Of a DNA stretch of 64,000 bases, positions 54,825 through 64,000 are shown in pieces; positions within the stretch are counted from its first letter, which is position 1; each line of letters starts with the position of its first letter. Location: assembly GCA_900169235.1 (NCBI GenBank), contig FWCC01000252.1:1-64000 (forward strand). The letters run 5' to 3'. The stretch comes from Zarea fungicola. Lineage: Eukaryota; Ascomycota; Sordariomycetes; Hypocreales; Cordycipitaceae. The position numbers and the translations under genes were made by a program. The notes beneath the pieces were generated by a model. The model saw only the letters and a list, made by a program, of their open reading frames with translations. It was not told where the DNA came from and made no database searches.

Positions 54825-55203
54825 GTGGAGTCGGCAGCAATTGTCCTTTTCAACATGGCAGGAGGAATGAGACGACAACAGCGGCACAATAATATAAAAG
54901 GCTGCGCCTGCAGCTAGCTTCTGCAAATTAGCTTGCCCAGGCCATTGATCACATCATGACGCCTGCAGCCAAAGTCGTTGTGGAACTACTGTGCAGTGAT
55001 AGTCACCCAGCTCGCATGGTGGGCGCTGGGCTGCAGGAGCGTCGCTACGGCTGCAAACTCTTATAGTAATGCCATTTCGCGCCACTTTGTCCTTTAACTT
55101 CCCCTCACAAGCCTGTTGAAGCTGTTCTCTTTAACAATCCAACTATAATTTTTCTTTTCCTTTTCACAACATTCCCCGTATCAACCCTCTGTCTGCATTC
55201 CAA
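54825..55203. other. Promoter of the cluster-2 regulator
   Basis: Short intergenic region with a pyrimidine-rich leader just before the ATG at 55204. No gene seen. Confidence 0.4.
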
Positions 55204-56655
55204 ATGTCAGCAATCACAGACCGCATACGAAATTGCTGTGATCAGTGTGCCCAATCTAAAATAAAGTGTGACAGCAAGCGACCGGGTTGTGCCAACTGCA
55301 GTCGCCGCGATCGATCGTGTACATATAGTTATGTACGCCAATCCGGTCGCCCGCGCCATAATAGACCTGGTCAAGGAAATGCGGCAAATAACCCAAAGTC
55401 TAGCGATAGATCGGGGAAACTTCCCAAAACCATTCCCGCGGGTCGCCATAGGCGTGCATCAACCACGGCAACATCGTCGTCGCCGACAAGTGGTCATGAT
55501 GCTGCAAGCCTATCCAAGCAGCAGACTTACAACCCAGTGCAGTCTGAATACGGAGAAGAATTGCACTATGCCTGCCATGATCGCAGCGACAATCTTTTCG
55601 AGTGCAACATGGCTCTTGAGGGTATGAATGTGGAGTATTCGGACTCGCTGGTCCTTGGCGACATGCACCACTCAATATCAGCTGATTACTTGGCTGGTGC
55701 GGTAACCGACCCCGAGATGACGCTGGAGTTTGATTTTACAGCTCAGAGCCAGACACATGAGGTTGATTCCGTGTCTCAGGAGCAATCTCTGACTCTAGTT
55801 GACACTAGTCCAGAGTCTATTCATGTTTCTGTCGACAGTATCCAGCTCACACAAGGCCTGGATGGTCTCATCGACGATTCTGTTATTAGCAAAATTGTCG
55901 ATGGCATGATAAACTTGCCACAAAAAGGAACATGCATTGCCTGCGTTGCCAAGCTACGGGACCATTGCTTTCATTCGTGCACCAACGACGAGACACAGGA
56001 CTTGTGCAGATGCCCAACGATGCTGAACAAGCTCTATCTTGTGGTCATGGATCCCAAGCTATCCCAATCCTGCAAATTGCTCCCTCTAGATCTGATTTTA
56101 TTTCTTGAGCAAGCCTTACACAACACCGTGGAAGCGATTAAAGACTGTGCAATATGCGGTGATTCCACACTGTCCTCCGCCAATGGCATTACGCTCTGCA
56201 TTGCAGCAAACTGGATTGTCAACAGCATCCAGACTGCGCTTGAAAGCGAAATGGCCATGTTTACCAGCAACAAATCAGCCCTTTCCTTGTGGAGCAACCC
56301 GAAGCGCCACGCCCCAGCTGTGAACACATCGGGTGGCCTGCCCTACATCAACAATCTCCAAACGTCAGACCCACCACCACCATCCCTGGATATACGCAAC
56401 TCTCTTCGGATAGGCACCTGGAATGCATCTAGCAACGAATGGATGCTGTGTGTGTCCGAGATTCTAGTGAGTCGAATCAAACGAATGCAGCGCACACTCT
56501 CTCTGGTTGAGAATGCCAACGCTGCATCCGACCCTGTCAGCGCAACCACGACAGATAGAATAAAATTAGACATGGCCAAAGATGTACAAGCCAAGTCGAA
56601 AATGCTATTGGGAATGGTAAAAATCTGGGTTTCTGAGTGTAGCATGGGGCAATAA
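55204..56655 (+). CDS. Zn2Cys6 transcription factor of cluster 2 (AflR-like layout)
   Basis: Intronless 483-residue regulator. The N-terminal binuclear zinc cluster is Cys12-x2-Cys15-x6-Cys22-x6-Cys29-x2-Cys32-x6-Cys39, followed by an Arg/Gly/Pro-rich linker (SGRPRHNRPGQG). The C-terminal half carries the Cys/Leu-patterned domain typical of secondary-metabolism regulators of the AflR type (CIACVAKLRDHCFHSC, LLPLDLILFLEQALHNTVEA, ...). It lacks a fungal_trans domain. Position in the middle of the NRPS, transporter and methyltransferase genes marks it as the probable pathway-specific activator. Its target sites were not identified. A 15-bp-stem hairpin lies just after its stop codon. Confidence 0.9.
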   Translation: MSAITDRIRNCCDQCAQSKIKCDSKRPGCANCSRRDRSCTYSYVRQSGRPRHNRPGQGNAANNPKSSDRSGKLPKTIPAGRHRRASTTATSSSPTSGHDAASLSKQQTYNPVQSEYGEELHYACHDRSDNLFECNMALEGMNVEYSDSLVLGDMHHSISADYLAGAVTDPEMTLEFDFTAQSQTHEVDSVSQEQSLTLVDTSPESIHVSVDSIQLTQGLDGLIDDSVISKIVDGMINLPQKGTCIACVAKLRDHCFHSCTNDETQDLCRCPTMLNKLYLVVMDPKLSQSCKLLPLDLILFLEQALHNTVEAIKDCAICGDSTLSSANGITLCIAANWIVNSIQTALESEMAMFTSNKSALSLWSNPKRHAPAVNTSGGLPYINNLQTSDPPPPSLDIRNSLRIGTWNASSNEWMLCVSEILVSRIKRMQRTLSLVENANAASDPVSATTTDRIKLDMAKDVQAKSKMLLGMVKIWVSECSMGQ

Positions 56656-56660
56656 GACCT

Positions 56661-56704
56661 AATTGCAGCAGTGTCTGGGTTTCTAGGCTGACACTGCTGC
56701 AATT
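56661..56704. repeat. Perfect 15-bp-stem hairpin after the regulator gene
   Basis: AATTGCAGCAGTGTC (56661-56675) is followed by a 14-base loop and its exact reverse complement (56690-56704). A T tract follows at about 56720-56735. It lies between the convergent regulator and NRPS genes. Confidence 0.85.
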
Positions 56705-56860
56705 CGATGCAACTCGGGGTTTTTTTTTTTTTTTTATGTTTTCACTAGTTAGCTGCCAGAGTGCGATAAACTGCTGTGGATATCAGAGAAATAGTTTATA
56801 GCGGCGAATCTGTAGCATGAAATTATCATGCTGATTGAATGTATACTGGCATGGAACCCG

Positions 56861-59800
56861 TCATTCGCTCTCCGCGGCTGCGACAGGCAAACGCTGCGCC
56901 ATCTCATGTACTTCAAGAAGAAATACGTCTCGTACCGTTATGGCGAAGTTATGCCTCCTTGCTTCCAGAACGACCTTCATTGCCGAAATGGAGTCTCCGC
57001 CAATGTCAAAAAAGCGATCGTGGCGGCCTATTGTATGTGGCTCAATGACAAGAGTGTTACCCCAAATCTGCCGTATTATTTTCTCCGATTCGGAAAGCTC
57101 ACCATTCGCGGATTCCGAAATCTCATGCCGCGGAACCTGCTGTAGCATCTGAGACAGCGCTTTGCGATCAATCTTGCAATTATTATTTAGTGGCATGTGG
57201 TCCAAAACTTTGATCGCTCGAGGTACCATGTACAGCGGCAGCCTTTCACTAAGCATCTCGCGAAGTTCTACCTCGGCTCTCTCACTTGTCGTTATTCTTC
57301 TTGGTTTGCTGCACAGTTTATCGGGTGCTGTGTTTTCTGTGCTGTTTTCTCCAAAACTGAACAAATATCTTGGATTGTCAGAGTCTGGAAGTTGTCTGTG
57401 GAAAATGGCTGATAAATTACCAGCCTGCGAACCCTGTAAGACCCAACTGATCTGTACGTTGCAGTCGCCATTACCAGCTACATCAAGCAGATCGCCAACT
57501 GAAAGGAATTTGATTTGGTGTGAGGCGTGGTGGTTCGCTAAATATACGCGTGGGGATACGTGTTTCTCCTTGGCATCCTGCAGGAGTTGCAGCAAAATCT
57601 TGCCATCCGCCACTCTTCTGTAGGGAATGTTCGTAATTGGAAGTAGACTCTCATCCGAGTGCTCCTTCAGGAGATTGGTCAAAGATTGGCTATCCATTCC
57701 AAGATTTTCGAAATCAATCCATTTTTCTGGCTTTATTTGCTGCACCAGTGGCTTGGGAGTTGACGACTGGATGTGAAGAATGGCGGAGTACCGTAGCGCT
57801 CCCAGCTCCCTCTCAGAGCGACTGTCATCGGGTACTATCTCGACATGGTCGATGTCATGTCCCATCTTTTGAATCAAACCAGTAAAGAACTCTGGGTTGA
57901 TGAGCAGTTGACTTTTATCCAGCGGAACGGCAGCTAATTCCTCTAGATCTCCCTGGCTAATACTGTCTCCATACAGTCTGGTTGCCCCTTCAACAAGTGA
58001 TTCCCGGTATAAAATGTTGGATCTGACATCTCCAAATACTATTGTTCTGATGCTTTGTAGTTTAAGTGCTTCTTTGACGACGTTCAAGAGGTACGCCTGG
58101 CTGGGGAAGAATTGGGTGACAGAATTTAATACCAGCAGGCCGGAAGATATTGTCGCGCAGTAAGGTCCAAGTTTTGAAGGTATTGTAGTCAATAGGGTGA
58201 TTCTGTCATCAAGTGGTGTCGTAGCATCAACTATCTTGCTGATGAACTGGAGTTCTTCTGGCATTTTTTCACATGCATCTGCTGGCAAGCAGAACAACGC
58301 GAACTCAGGACCCGGGAGAGATTCGAAACGTTGTGCTGAGTTTTCTCTATACATTGGATTCAGAATACTGGCCAACCACCTGCTAGTTTCTTCTAGCTCC
58401 TGGTCGCTGCAATCGCGCAGACGTATGTCGTCAATTGATCGTTTCTCCAATCCTTTGGTAACATGCCCATTCGTCGGTAGATGGTCCCTCGCGAGTCGTC
58501 TCTCCCAACCCTCAACTGAAGCCTCTTCCCTAAAGGCAGATTGATCTTTGTGGAGCGTAACGAATGCTGAAATCCATTTGTTGCCATTCTGCTCGTCCTG
58601 TTGAACAACTGCGATGGCGTCTTTTACTCCAGCATGTTTTCGTAATCCCTCCTCTATTTCACCCAGCTCGATCCTTTGACCACGAATTTTCACCTGAGAG
58701 TCCTTCCGTCCCACAAAGCTCAAACCGCCGTCCTCACGGTAACGTACTAGATCACCAGTTTTATACAGCCGGCCATGTCGGCCACTATAGCCAGATACGC
58801 CTGCTAAGAGCCATTCAGGGTCCTCAATAAACGCCTCCGCAGTTTTCTCTTCATCTTTCAAATATCCCAGCCCAACAAGTGGACCCTCCAGCAAAAGCTC
58901 ACCTACAGCACCAATTGGGATCAGGGACTGATAATTCTCAGGATCGACCAGCCAGGTTACAAGACCAGACCCTTTCCCCAGATGGATTGCATCTTCAGGT
59001 GTCTTCGCATCCCCGTTGACTGTGGTGGTCGGTGTACATTCACACGGCCCATAGAAGGTAACTATCCTGACTTTATTCCACCAGCGACCCACATCACCTA
59101 CTTTTATAGCTTCTCCGCCAAGGATGAGAGTCTCAAGACAAGGTACAACATCGATCGATAGGAGCGCCGCCACAGACGGAGTAAGGTCGAGAGTGTTGGC
59201 ATTAAGAGAGACGATGCTCTCAATCAGATTGTCTTTCCGGTCTTCGTCGCTTGGGACACAGATGCAACCACCGGCGGCAAGCGTGGTAAAGAAGATCCCA
59301 ATAGAAGCATCGAAGCTGTATGACGAGAAGTCGTAAAATCTCGTTTTGGTTGAGAACCCCATGTCGTGTTGTTGGTGGTGTAGTGCAGAGGCGATGTTGG
59401 CGTGTGATATGAGAGCCCCCTTTGGCTCTCCTGTACTGCCTGATGTGAAGGCGATATAGGCTGCTGAATCGTGGCTGGGCATCGTGATTGGTAGTTTGAC
59501 TGAGCGCTCAGCACAGGTGAACAGAGTCGAAGATACCGTGATGGTTTGTGGTGCTAGCCGTGAGCTGAGCTCAATCATTGTCGTCGATGACAGCACAATA
59601 CTTGCCTCTACTTGTTTGACAACTGACTGAAGGCGAAACTCTGGCTGATACGGGTCAAGGAGCACAAATGTCCCGCCAGCTTTTAGCACGCCGAGCATTG
59701 CCACAGAAGTCCACATCGACTTTTCGAAGCACAATGGAACAATTCGACCCGTGGTGGTGCCAAGTCCCAGCTGAACAAGCCGGCTGGCCAGCTCCGTAGC

Positions 59801-59971
59801 GAAGCGACCCAGCTCATCATAAGTCAGTTTTCCGTCCCAAGCACAGATCGCGGGTGCATGCAGTTGAATGTCTATCCGCTCTTCAATGATCCCATGTGCG
59901 CATCTTTCGACTAAATCAGGCACACGATGATTCCAATGCCATATTTGAAACAGATCGTGATCTGACGCCAT
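56861..59971 (-). CDS. Single-module NRPS: interrupted A domain with degenerate N-methyltransferase, then carrier domain
   Basis: Intronless 1036-residue protein. The adenylation domain shows the core motif IAFTSGSTGEPKG (about residues 173-185), FDASIG, FYGPCE, YKTGD and VKIRGQRIELGEIE (to about 440). Its last part (LPLYMVP, NNNCKIDRKAL with Lys933) is displaced to about 911-940 by an insert. The insert contains the C-terminal half of an NRPS N-methyltransferase (LLVLNSVTQFFPSQAYLL, TIVFGDVRS, RYSAILHI) but no SAM-binding GxGxG. A carrier domain follows, with FFDIGGDSI (Ser994). Condensation, thioesterase and reductase domains are absent, so the protein can activate and tether one amino acid only. 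A hand-aligned specificity code is about D-A-G-D-I-G-F-P-T-K, which I cannot match to a substrate. The SAM motif may be truly lost. Confidence 0.9.
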   Translation of the reverse strand: MASDHDLFQIWHWNHRVPDLVERCAHGIIEERIDIQLHAPAICAWDGKLTYDELGRFATELASRLVQLGLGTTTGRIVPLCFEKSMWTSVAMLGVLKAGGTFVLLDPYQPEFRLQSVVKQVEASIVLSSTTMIELSSRLAPQTITVSSTLFTCAERSVKLPITMPSHDSAAYIAFTSGSTGEPKGALISHANIASALHHQQHDMGFSTKTRFYDFSSYSFDASIGIFFTTLAAGGCICVPSDEDRKDNLIESIVSLNANTLDLTPSVAALLSIDVVPCLETLILGGEAIKVGDVGRWWNKVRIVTFYGPCECTPTTTVNGDAKTPEDAIHLGKGSGLVTWLVDPENYQSLIPIGAVGELLLEGPLVGLGYLKDEEKTAEAFIEDPEWLLAGVSGYSGRHGRLYKTGDLVRYREDGGLSFVGRKDSQVKIRGQRIELGEIEEGLRKHAGVKDAIAVVQQDEQNGNKWISAFVTLHKDQSAFREEASVEGWERRLARDHLPTNGHVTKGLEKRSIDDIRLRDCSDQELEETSRWLASILNPMYRENSAQRFESLPGPEFALFCLPADACEKMPEELQFISKIVDATTPLDDRITLLTTIPSKLGPYCATISSGLLVLNSVTQFFPSQAYLLNVVKEALKLQSIRTIVFGDVRSNILYRESLVEGATRLYGDSISQGDLEELAAVPLDKSQLLINPEFFTGLIQKMGHDIDHVEIVPDDSRSERELGALRYSAILHIQSSTPKPLVQQIKPEKWIDFENLGMDSQSLTNLLKEHSDESLLPITNIPYRRVADGKILLQLLQDAKEKHVSPRVYLANHHASHQIKFLSVGDLLDVAGNGDCNVQISWVLQGSQAGNLSAIFHRQLPDSDNPRYLFSFGENSTENTAPDKLCSKPRRITTSERAEVELREMLSERLPLYMVPRAIKVLDHMPLNNNCKIDRKALSQMLQQVPRHEISESANGELSESEKIIRQIWGNTLVIEPHTIGRHDRFFDIGGDSISAMKVVLEARRHNFAITVRDVFLLEVHEMAQRLPVAAAESE

Positions 59972-61317
59972 TATCTTTCGTAGTAGTCTGGTAAATGGTT
60001 AAGAGCCAACAAAGTCTTCAAAGATTGTATGCGTCTTCCCATTAGTTAAAGATGGGGGGGTAAGGTAGTAGTTAAATTCTACGCTAACTAAAAGACAAGT
60101 GAGTAAATTTAGCTTATCGGAAATATTAATCCCACCGGAGATTTTGAGTGTACGATAATATCGGACGATTAAAGATACATGAGGGCCGCTGCTGACCAAG
60201 TTACAAGGTTCTCGCGTTCCGTAGTTGGCATGCGCCGCTAAAGTCCTCCGGCTCCAGGCCGGCCACCGGCGCATTCTCTTCGTGTCTCAAATTGATAAGA
60301 GAAGCAATATATTCCCTACTGGTGGGGTTTACCACGCCGACTTCTATTTTGAATTACGAAAAGAAATACCCTTTCGCGTAGTTTTGTATCTGAGCTTGGC
60401 CTCCCTCATGTGAAACCATAGCAATTAGTGCAGAGGTCCTTGGTGTATATTGAGAACTACGGTGTGAATCTTCTGTATCTTACACTCTGCTTTTAACACT
60501 ACATAACCTTGCAAAGGCTGCCTAGTTGAGTTCCTCATAGCTCAAAAGTCAACAGCTCGACAATCATTTTTCCAGAAAATAATGGTAGGAAAGATGATCA
60601 GAGAACCGACCGGCTGTGGAGTGTGGCCGTTGCTTGTAGGAAGTAGTGCAAGGCTCTGGTGGTGCTACTATTACATGGTTTCATGTACTATACATTCCAT
60701 ATTCTAGAACAGCACATTTCCTTGCTAAATGATGTTCGTTAGCTCTGCGGCGATATTATCGAGGTTGGCAGGTGATGCCATCCAAGAGAGCCGTCCCTGT
60801 TCACGGCCCAACGCCGCCGCCAAAGCCGTTATAGAATCTGCCGTGTTATGCACTAAAATCCCAAGAGAAATCAGGGTAGTACTGGATTCAGCCTTTCATC
60901 ATTCCCAGTTGCCCTCAATGCAACTGTTATCCCTACACGGATGATTACGCCCTGGAAATGCCCCGACCCCACAGTCACGGGCTATTATTTGATTCAAAGA
61001 ACCCGTAGCTACCCGCCGGCCTATTAAAATATCGTTCCGTTTCTCAAGCCGACTTTTCTTTAGTTGTGGGCATAGGGAAAACGTGGTTTCAGAAAGTCCT
61101 CCATATGCTTCCTGTGCAGGGCAATACTACCTGACTACATTGGACGCGTGCATAGTGGCCGGTTTTGCCGCTGCCTTTTATTTCATTTTGTACTCCTGCA
61201 CAGCGATTTTAATGAATGTAGGTTCAATTTGAAATCATTTGTTAAAGCGCTTCCTCTTTATGTCAAAATAGGCAAATACTATTGAAAACTCTAGGGCTCA
61301 GCCTCACTATACTTCGC
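59972..61317. other. Intergenic stretch
   Basis: NRPS promoter region and downstream DNA of the amidinotransferase. Only short frames; no gene, repeat or transposon end seen. Confidence 0.45.
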
Positions 61318-62385
61318 TCACCCTTCTCTAACCAGATCAACAGTAGCGCAATGGAATGATCCACCGATACTGTTGACATGGGAAAAAGGGACCAAGATGG
61401 GTTCCATTCCCAAAGTCCTAAGCCAGTCGGCAAATTCCGTATCGTTCGCCTCCACAAGCACACGTTTCTCATCAATGCTAAGTGCATTCAGTAGCAGCCA
61501 TGGACTGCACATGTACATTGGCGGGCTTGGAGGCTCGCGTGCAGTAGGCACAAGGGGGCAAGCAATCAGTTCCCAGTCACGGAATACCTCGTGACTTCTG
61601 AGTTCCTGTTCGGAAACTCGTTCTGGCTGATAAACCATGAGCCCGTTGCGCAGGGGCAGTAAAGTCGCGTCAATGTGCATAGCATGCTCGTCTGTTGTGT
61701 TGAGGATTTCCACGGTGTAGCCCTCCGGAACGACGGCCCGTAGATATTCAACTCCCCTGCGATTGGTGACATGGCTGAGTTGGCCGATGATGACTTTTCC
61801 GAAACGCATAAAGTCGGCAGTATCAAATGCTGGTCGTGAATTGTTAATCGCCCAGTGCGAGTCTCCCGCCTTGCCATTCGTCAGGGACTTCACAGCCTTG
61901 CCGTGGTACAAGGTATCTTCGCCAGTAATCAACGGTGCCCGGCAGATAGTGGCTCCCGAGTTGCTGTTGCCCAACTCGGACAAAATATCAGAGTAGGCCA
62001 AGGTAAGCTCGTGCCGACGGCAACGCCAGGCGAACGGTGCTTCAATGAGTGTGGACCCCACTGACATGAGTCCATCGCGAGGCATGGCGCCAGTGTAGCC
62101 ACCAACCTTGAGCCAGTTGACTTTATTGGGACGGTATACGCGAATACCCTCATTTTGCAAAAGTTCGGCCAAGTTATCTAGTTCTTCTTGGGCTTTGGCC
62201 AGAATTTTTGGCGGAAAAGGAGTCAGTGGCTTGAAGTGTACTAGATGCTCGGACGGCATTGTCGCTGCCATCATATGTTGTGGCTCTGAGGGAAAGGCAG
62301 AGTCTTCTGCTCTGCCAACAATCACGGATCGAAGCGGCGACCACTCATTTTCGGCCGAGACCAAAGGAATCGTGTTTGACGACAT
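61318..62385 (-). CDS. Glycine-amidinotransferase-like enzyme
   Basis: Intronless 355-residue protein of the arginine:glycine / arginine:inosamine-phosphate amidinotransferase family. It opens with NEWSPLRSVIVGRAEDSAFP. Active-site landmarks are PAFDTADFMRFGK (Asp), DEHAMHIDATLLPL (His) and the catalytic Cys346 in GGSFHCATVDLVREG at the C-terminus. These enzymes move the amidino group of arginine onto a primary amine, leaving ornithine and a guanidino compound. There is no mitochondrial presequence of the animal type at the chosen start. Its acceptor here is unknown. Position beside the NRPS and P450 makes a guanidino-bearing metabolite likely. The start at 62385 was chosen because the frame upstream has no other ATG. 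Confidence 0.9.
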   Translation of the reverse strand: MSSNTIPLVSAENEWSPLRSVIVGRAEDSAFPSEPQHMMAATMPSEHLVHFKPLTPFPPKILAKAQEELDNLAELLQNEGIRVYRPNKVNWLKVGGYTGAMPRDGLMSVGSTLIEAPFAWRCRRHELTLAYSDILSELGNSNSGATICRAPLITGEDTLYHGKAVKSLTNGKAGDSHWAINNSRPAFDTADFMRFGKVIIGQLSHVTNRRGVEYLRAVVPEGYTVEILNTTDEHAMHIDATLLPLRNGLMVYQPERVSEQELRSHEVFRDWELIACPLVPTAREPPSPPMYMCSPWLLLNALSIDEKRVLVEANDTEFADWLRTLGMEPILVPFSHVNSIGGSFHCATVDLVREG

Positions 62386-63244
62386 GGCAGAGTATGACCA
62401 GAGTCGTTTGCAGTGCGTGAGAAAGAACAATAATTAATGAGTAATAAAACGGCCGGCGTGATGAACCATGCAAGGTAGGTTCATCTTTATATCAACTGTA
62501 GAGATGTGGTGGGGTTACTGTACAATCCAATCCACGCCCCTAAATCTATACTGTCGGCCACGACGCCCGTGAACATTATCACGTCATTTCTTTCCGTGAA
62601 CTATTAAGCTTTGGGTAAAGCTTGGCTTAAAAAAATGATTAGTTCGAATTGACAGCTCATCTGCAAGTCACTGCTGCATCCTGCGCGCGGTTGATAAAGT
62701 CGGGAAGATTTCCAAGGCTCCGTTATAGTAAGCTACAAAGTCGGCTTGAATTTCACGGGCAGAACCACTCGAGTAGCAAACTACGTTCTAGACATTTAAT
62801 TCCGGAGCCCAAGAAGGTTATGGATTTTTCTTTTTAAAAAAATTGCTACGTATCTGTCTTCCAGGCGCTCAATAGTGGTTTGCAGTACATAGTGCAACGA
62901 AGTAAATACTGCACAAAATCAGGAACCAGCGAGCCCGCAAGCACGCGAAATGCACCCTGTAGAATGTGCCGAGCACGTAGTACGGGCAGAAATTGTCCGA
63001 CGGAAGCTGATCATTTTAAGTGAAAACAATATTTCCCGACAACTAATATGGCATATAAACATATCTGTTCGTCAAGTCGCGTCGACGTATATCAGGCTAA
63101 TGAAGGAGGTGTATCGATTACTGCTCGTCAAGCCGTCTAACCAAGCCGCCATACAGGGACAAGTTAGAGAAACGTTACGTGAGAATACAATTTCATTCTC
63201 TAATCTTCGACAGCCTTGATACTTTAATTTCATCTTGGCTTAAA
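62386..63244. other. Divergent promoter region
   Basis: Lies between the amidinotransferase and the P450. Only short frames; nothing recognised. Confidence 0.4.
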
Positions 63245-64000
63245 ATGTACGAGTCTCTTGTTGCTGCTTTCTTCGGCAGCGCTGCGGCCTTTCTGCTGTG
63301 GAAATACTTCATTTACCCACTGTTCTTGTCACCGCTTGCGTCTGTTCCTGCTGTCCACCCAATAGCGCGCATATCTACCCTATGGATTGATTGGCAACGA
63401 CTCCGAGGCAGAGACTTCCAAAGCATCTCGGAAGCATTTCAATCCAAGGGAGATTATGTGGTGGTTTCACCGCGAGAGATTGCTGTGAATGATATGGATG
63501 CAGTAAACTCCGTCTGGGGAATCGGCGCGACCGACTTTGACAAGCACCCGTCGTATGATTACTGGGCGACACAAGGGTACGGAAATAAATTACCCTGTTT
63601 ACGATTATCAAAGGCGAAACTAACAATTCAGATCTTTGAACACATTTACATCAGTACTTGGCCCTGACCATCGTCGCCGCCACAAGCGTATTCGGGGCGT
63701 ACATAACAGATCATTCATCGGCTCGTCAATCCACATTCGTGAAATAATGAGAAATCTCATGATAAATAAGGTATATCCAGTTATTGAGAATGTCGCTGCG
63801 TCCTCGAAACAGTCGATAAATCTACTACCACTCACTCTCTCCATGATCCTTGACTGCACTTCGGCATTTGCTTTTGGCGCTCCACTCGCCCTGGATTTTG
63901 TCACGGATGTGAAGGCAAGAGAAAAATGGTGGGATTTATTTTTAGTCGCATTTCCAATTGATCAGTCCTTATTTTGGCTTCGTGAGCATCCCATTGTCAC
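63245..64000 (+). CDS. Cytochrome P450, 5' part (truncated by the window)
   Basis: Exons 63245-63576 and 63632 onward, open to the window end, give about 234 residues of the N-terminal half. An N-terminal membrane anchor (LVAAFFGSAAAFLLWKYFIY) is followed by a proline-containing hinge, DYVVVSPREIAVNDMDAVNS, DFDKHPSYDYW and, after the intron, VLGPDHRRRHKRIRGVHNRSF, the typical C-helix region with a WxxxR-like position replaced by HRRRHKR. The oxygen-binding I-helix and heme Cys lie beyond the edge. It is an ER-bound monooxygenase, probably a late tailoring step of cluster 2. The first exon could also start 22 codons upstream, but that leaves the anchor internal. Confidence 0.85.

Noticed and set aside
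1..64000. tRNA, rRNA, CRISPR arrays, transposase genes or long terminal repeats
   Set aside because: None was recognised on reading both strands. A dedicated tRNA or repeat search could still find something I missed.

Overview
The window is nuclear DNA from a filamentous ascomycete (Pezizomycotina), most likely a sordariomycete and possibly Hypocreales. The evidence is short introns of about 47-70 bp with GT...AG ends, Zn2Cys6 regulators, a conserved fungal ATG2, small secreted cysteine-containing proteins, and two compact blocks of co-oriented or divergent metabolic genes. All gene models were spliced by hand from canonical sites and frame continuity. Two Ns mark an assembly gap near 10.36 kb.

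Layout. 0-12 kb is sparse accessory DNA: three secreted-protein genes (one built from very small exons), a flavin amine oxidase, an MDR oxidoreductase and a DJ-1/PfpI-like protein. 13.0-19.6 kb holds the core autophagy lipid-transfer gene ATG2. 20-22.7 kb is mostly non-coding, with a four-exon DUF3237-like gene and an orphan exon-like fragment.

Cluster 1 (22.9-36.7 kb) is a coherent catabolic cluster of eight genes. It contains a zeta-crystallin-like reductase, a Zn2Cys6 regulator, 3-hydroxyanthranilate 3,4-dioxygenase, an ACMS-decarboxylase-like amidohydrolase, a 2-aminomuconate-semialdehyde-dehydrogenase-like ALDH, a RidA-family 2-aminomuconate-deaminase-like protein, an MFS transporter, and a DUF1338/HglS-type 2-oxoadipate dioxygenase/decarboxylase. 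In order these could convert 3-hydroxyanthranilate to 2-oxoadipate and on to 2-hydroxyglutarate. That would be an animal-like tryptophan branch spliced to a bacterial/plant-like lysine-degradation ending. Every intergenic promoter region of this block carries a CGGA-N4-TCCG inverted repeat (class CGG-N6-CCG), six copies in all, which are good candidate sites for the cluster regulator.

37-40 kb holds a GT8 glycosyltransferase and an SDR.

Cluster 2 (about 40.8 kb, or more narrowly 46.5 kb, to beyond the right edge) looks like a specialised-metabolite cluster. It contains an epoxide-hydrolase-like protein, an FAD monooxygenase, an ankyrin protein, a BCAT-type aminotransferase, a SAM methyltransferase, a DHA1-type MFS exporter, a regulator-like protein without a zinc cluster, a complete Zn2Cys6 regulator, a single-module NRPS (adenylation domain interrupted by an apparently broken N-methyltransferase, then a carrier domain), a glycine-amidinotransferase-like enzyme, and a P450 cut by the window end. 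The amidinotransferase suggests a guanidino-containing product. I do not recognise the cluster as a described one.
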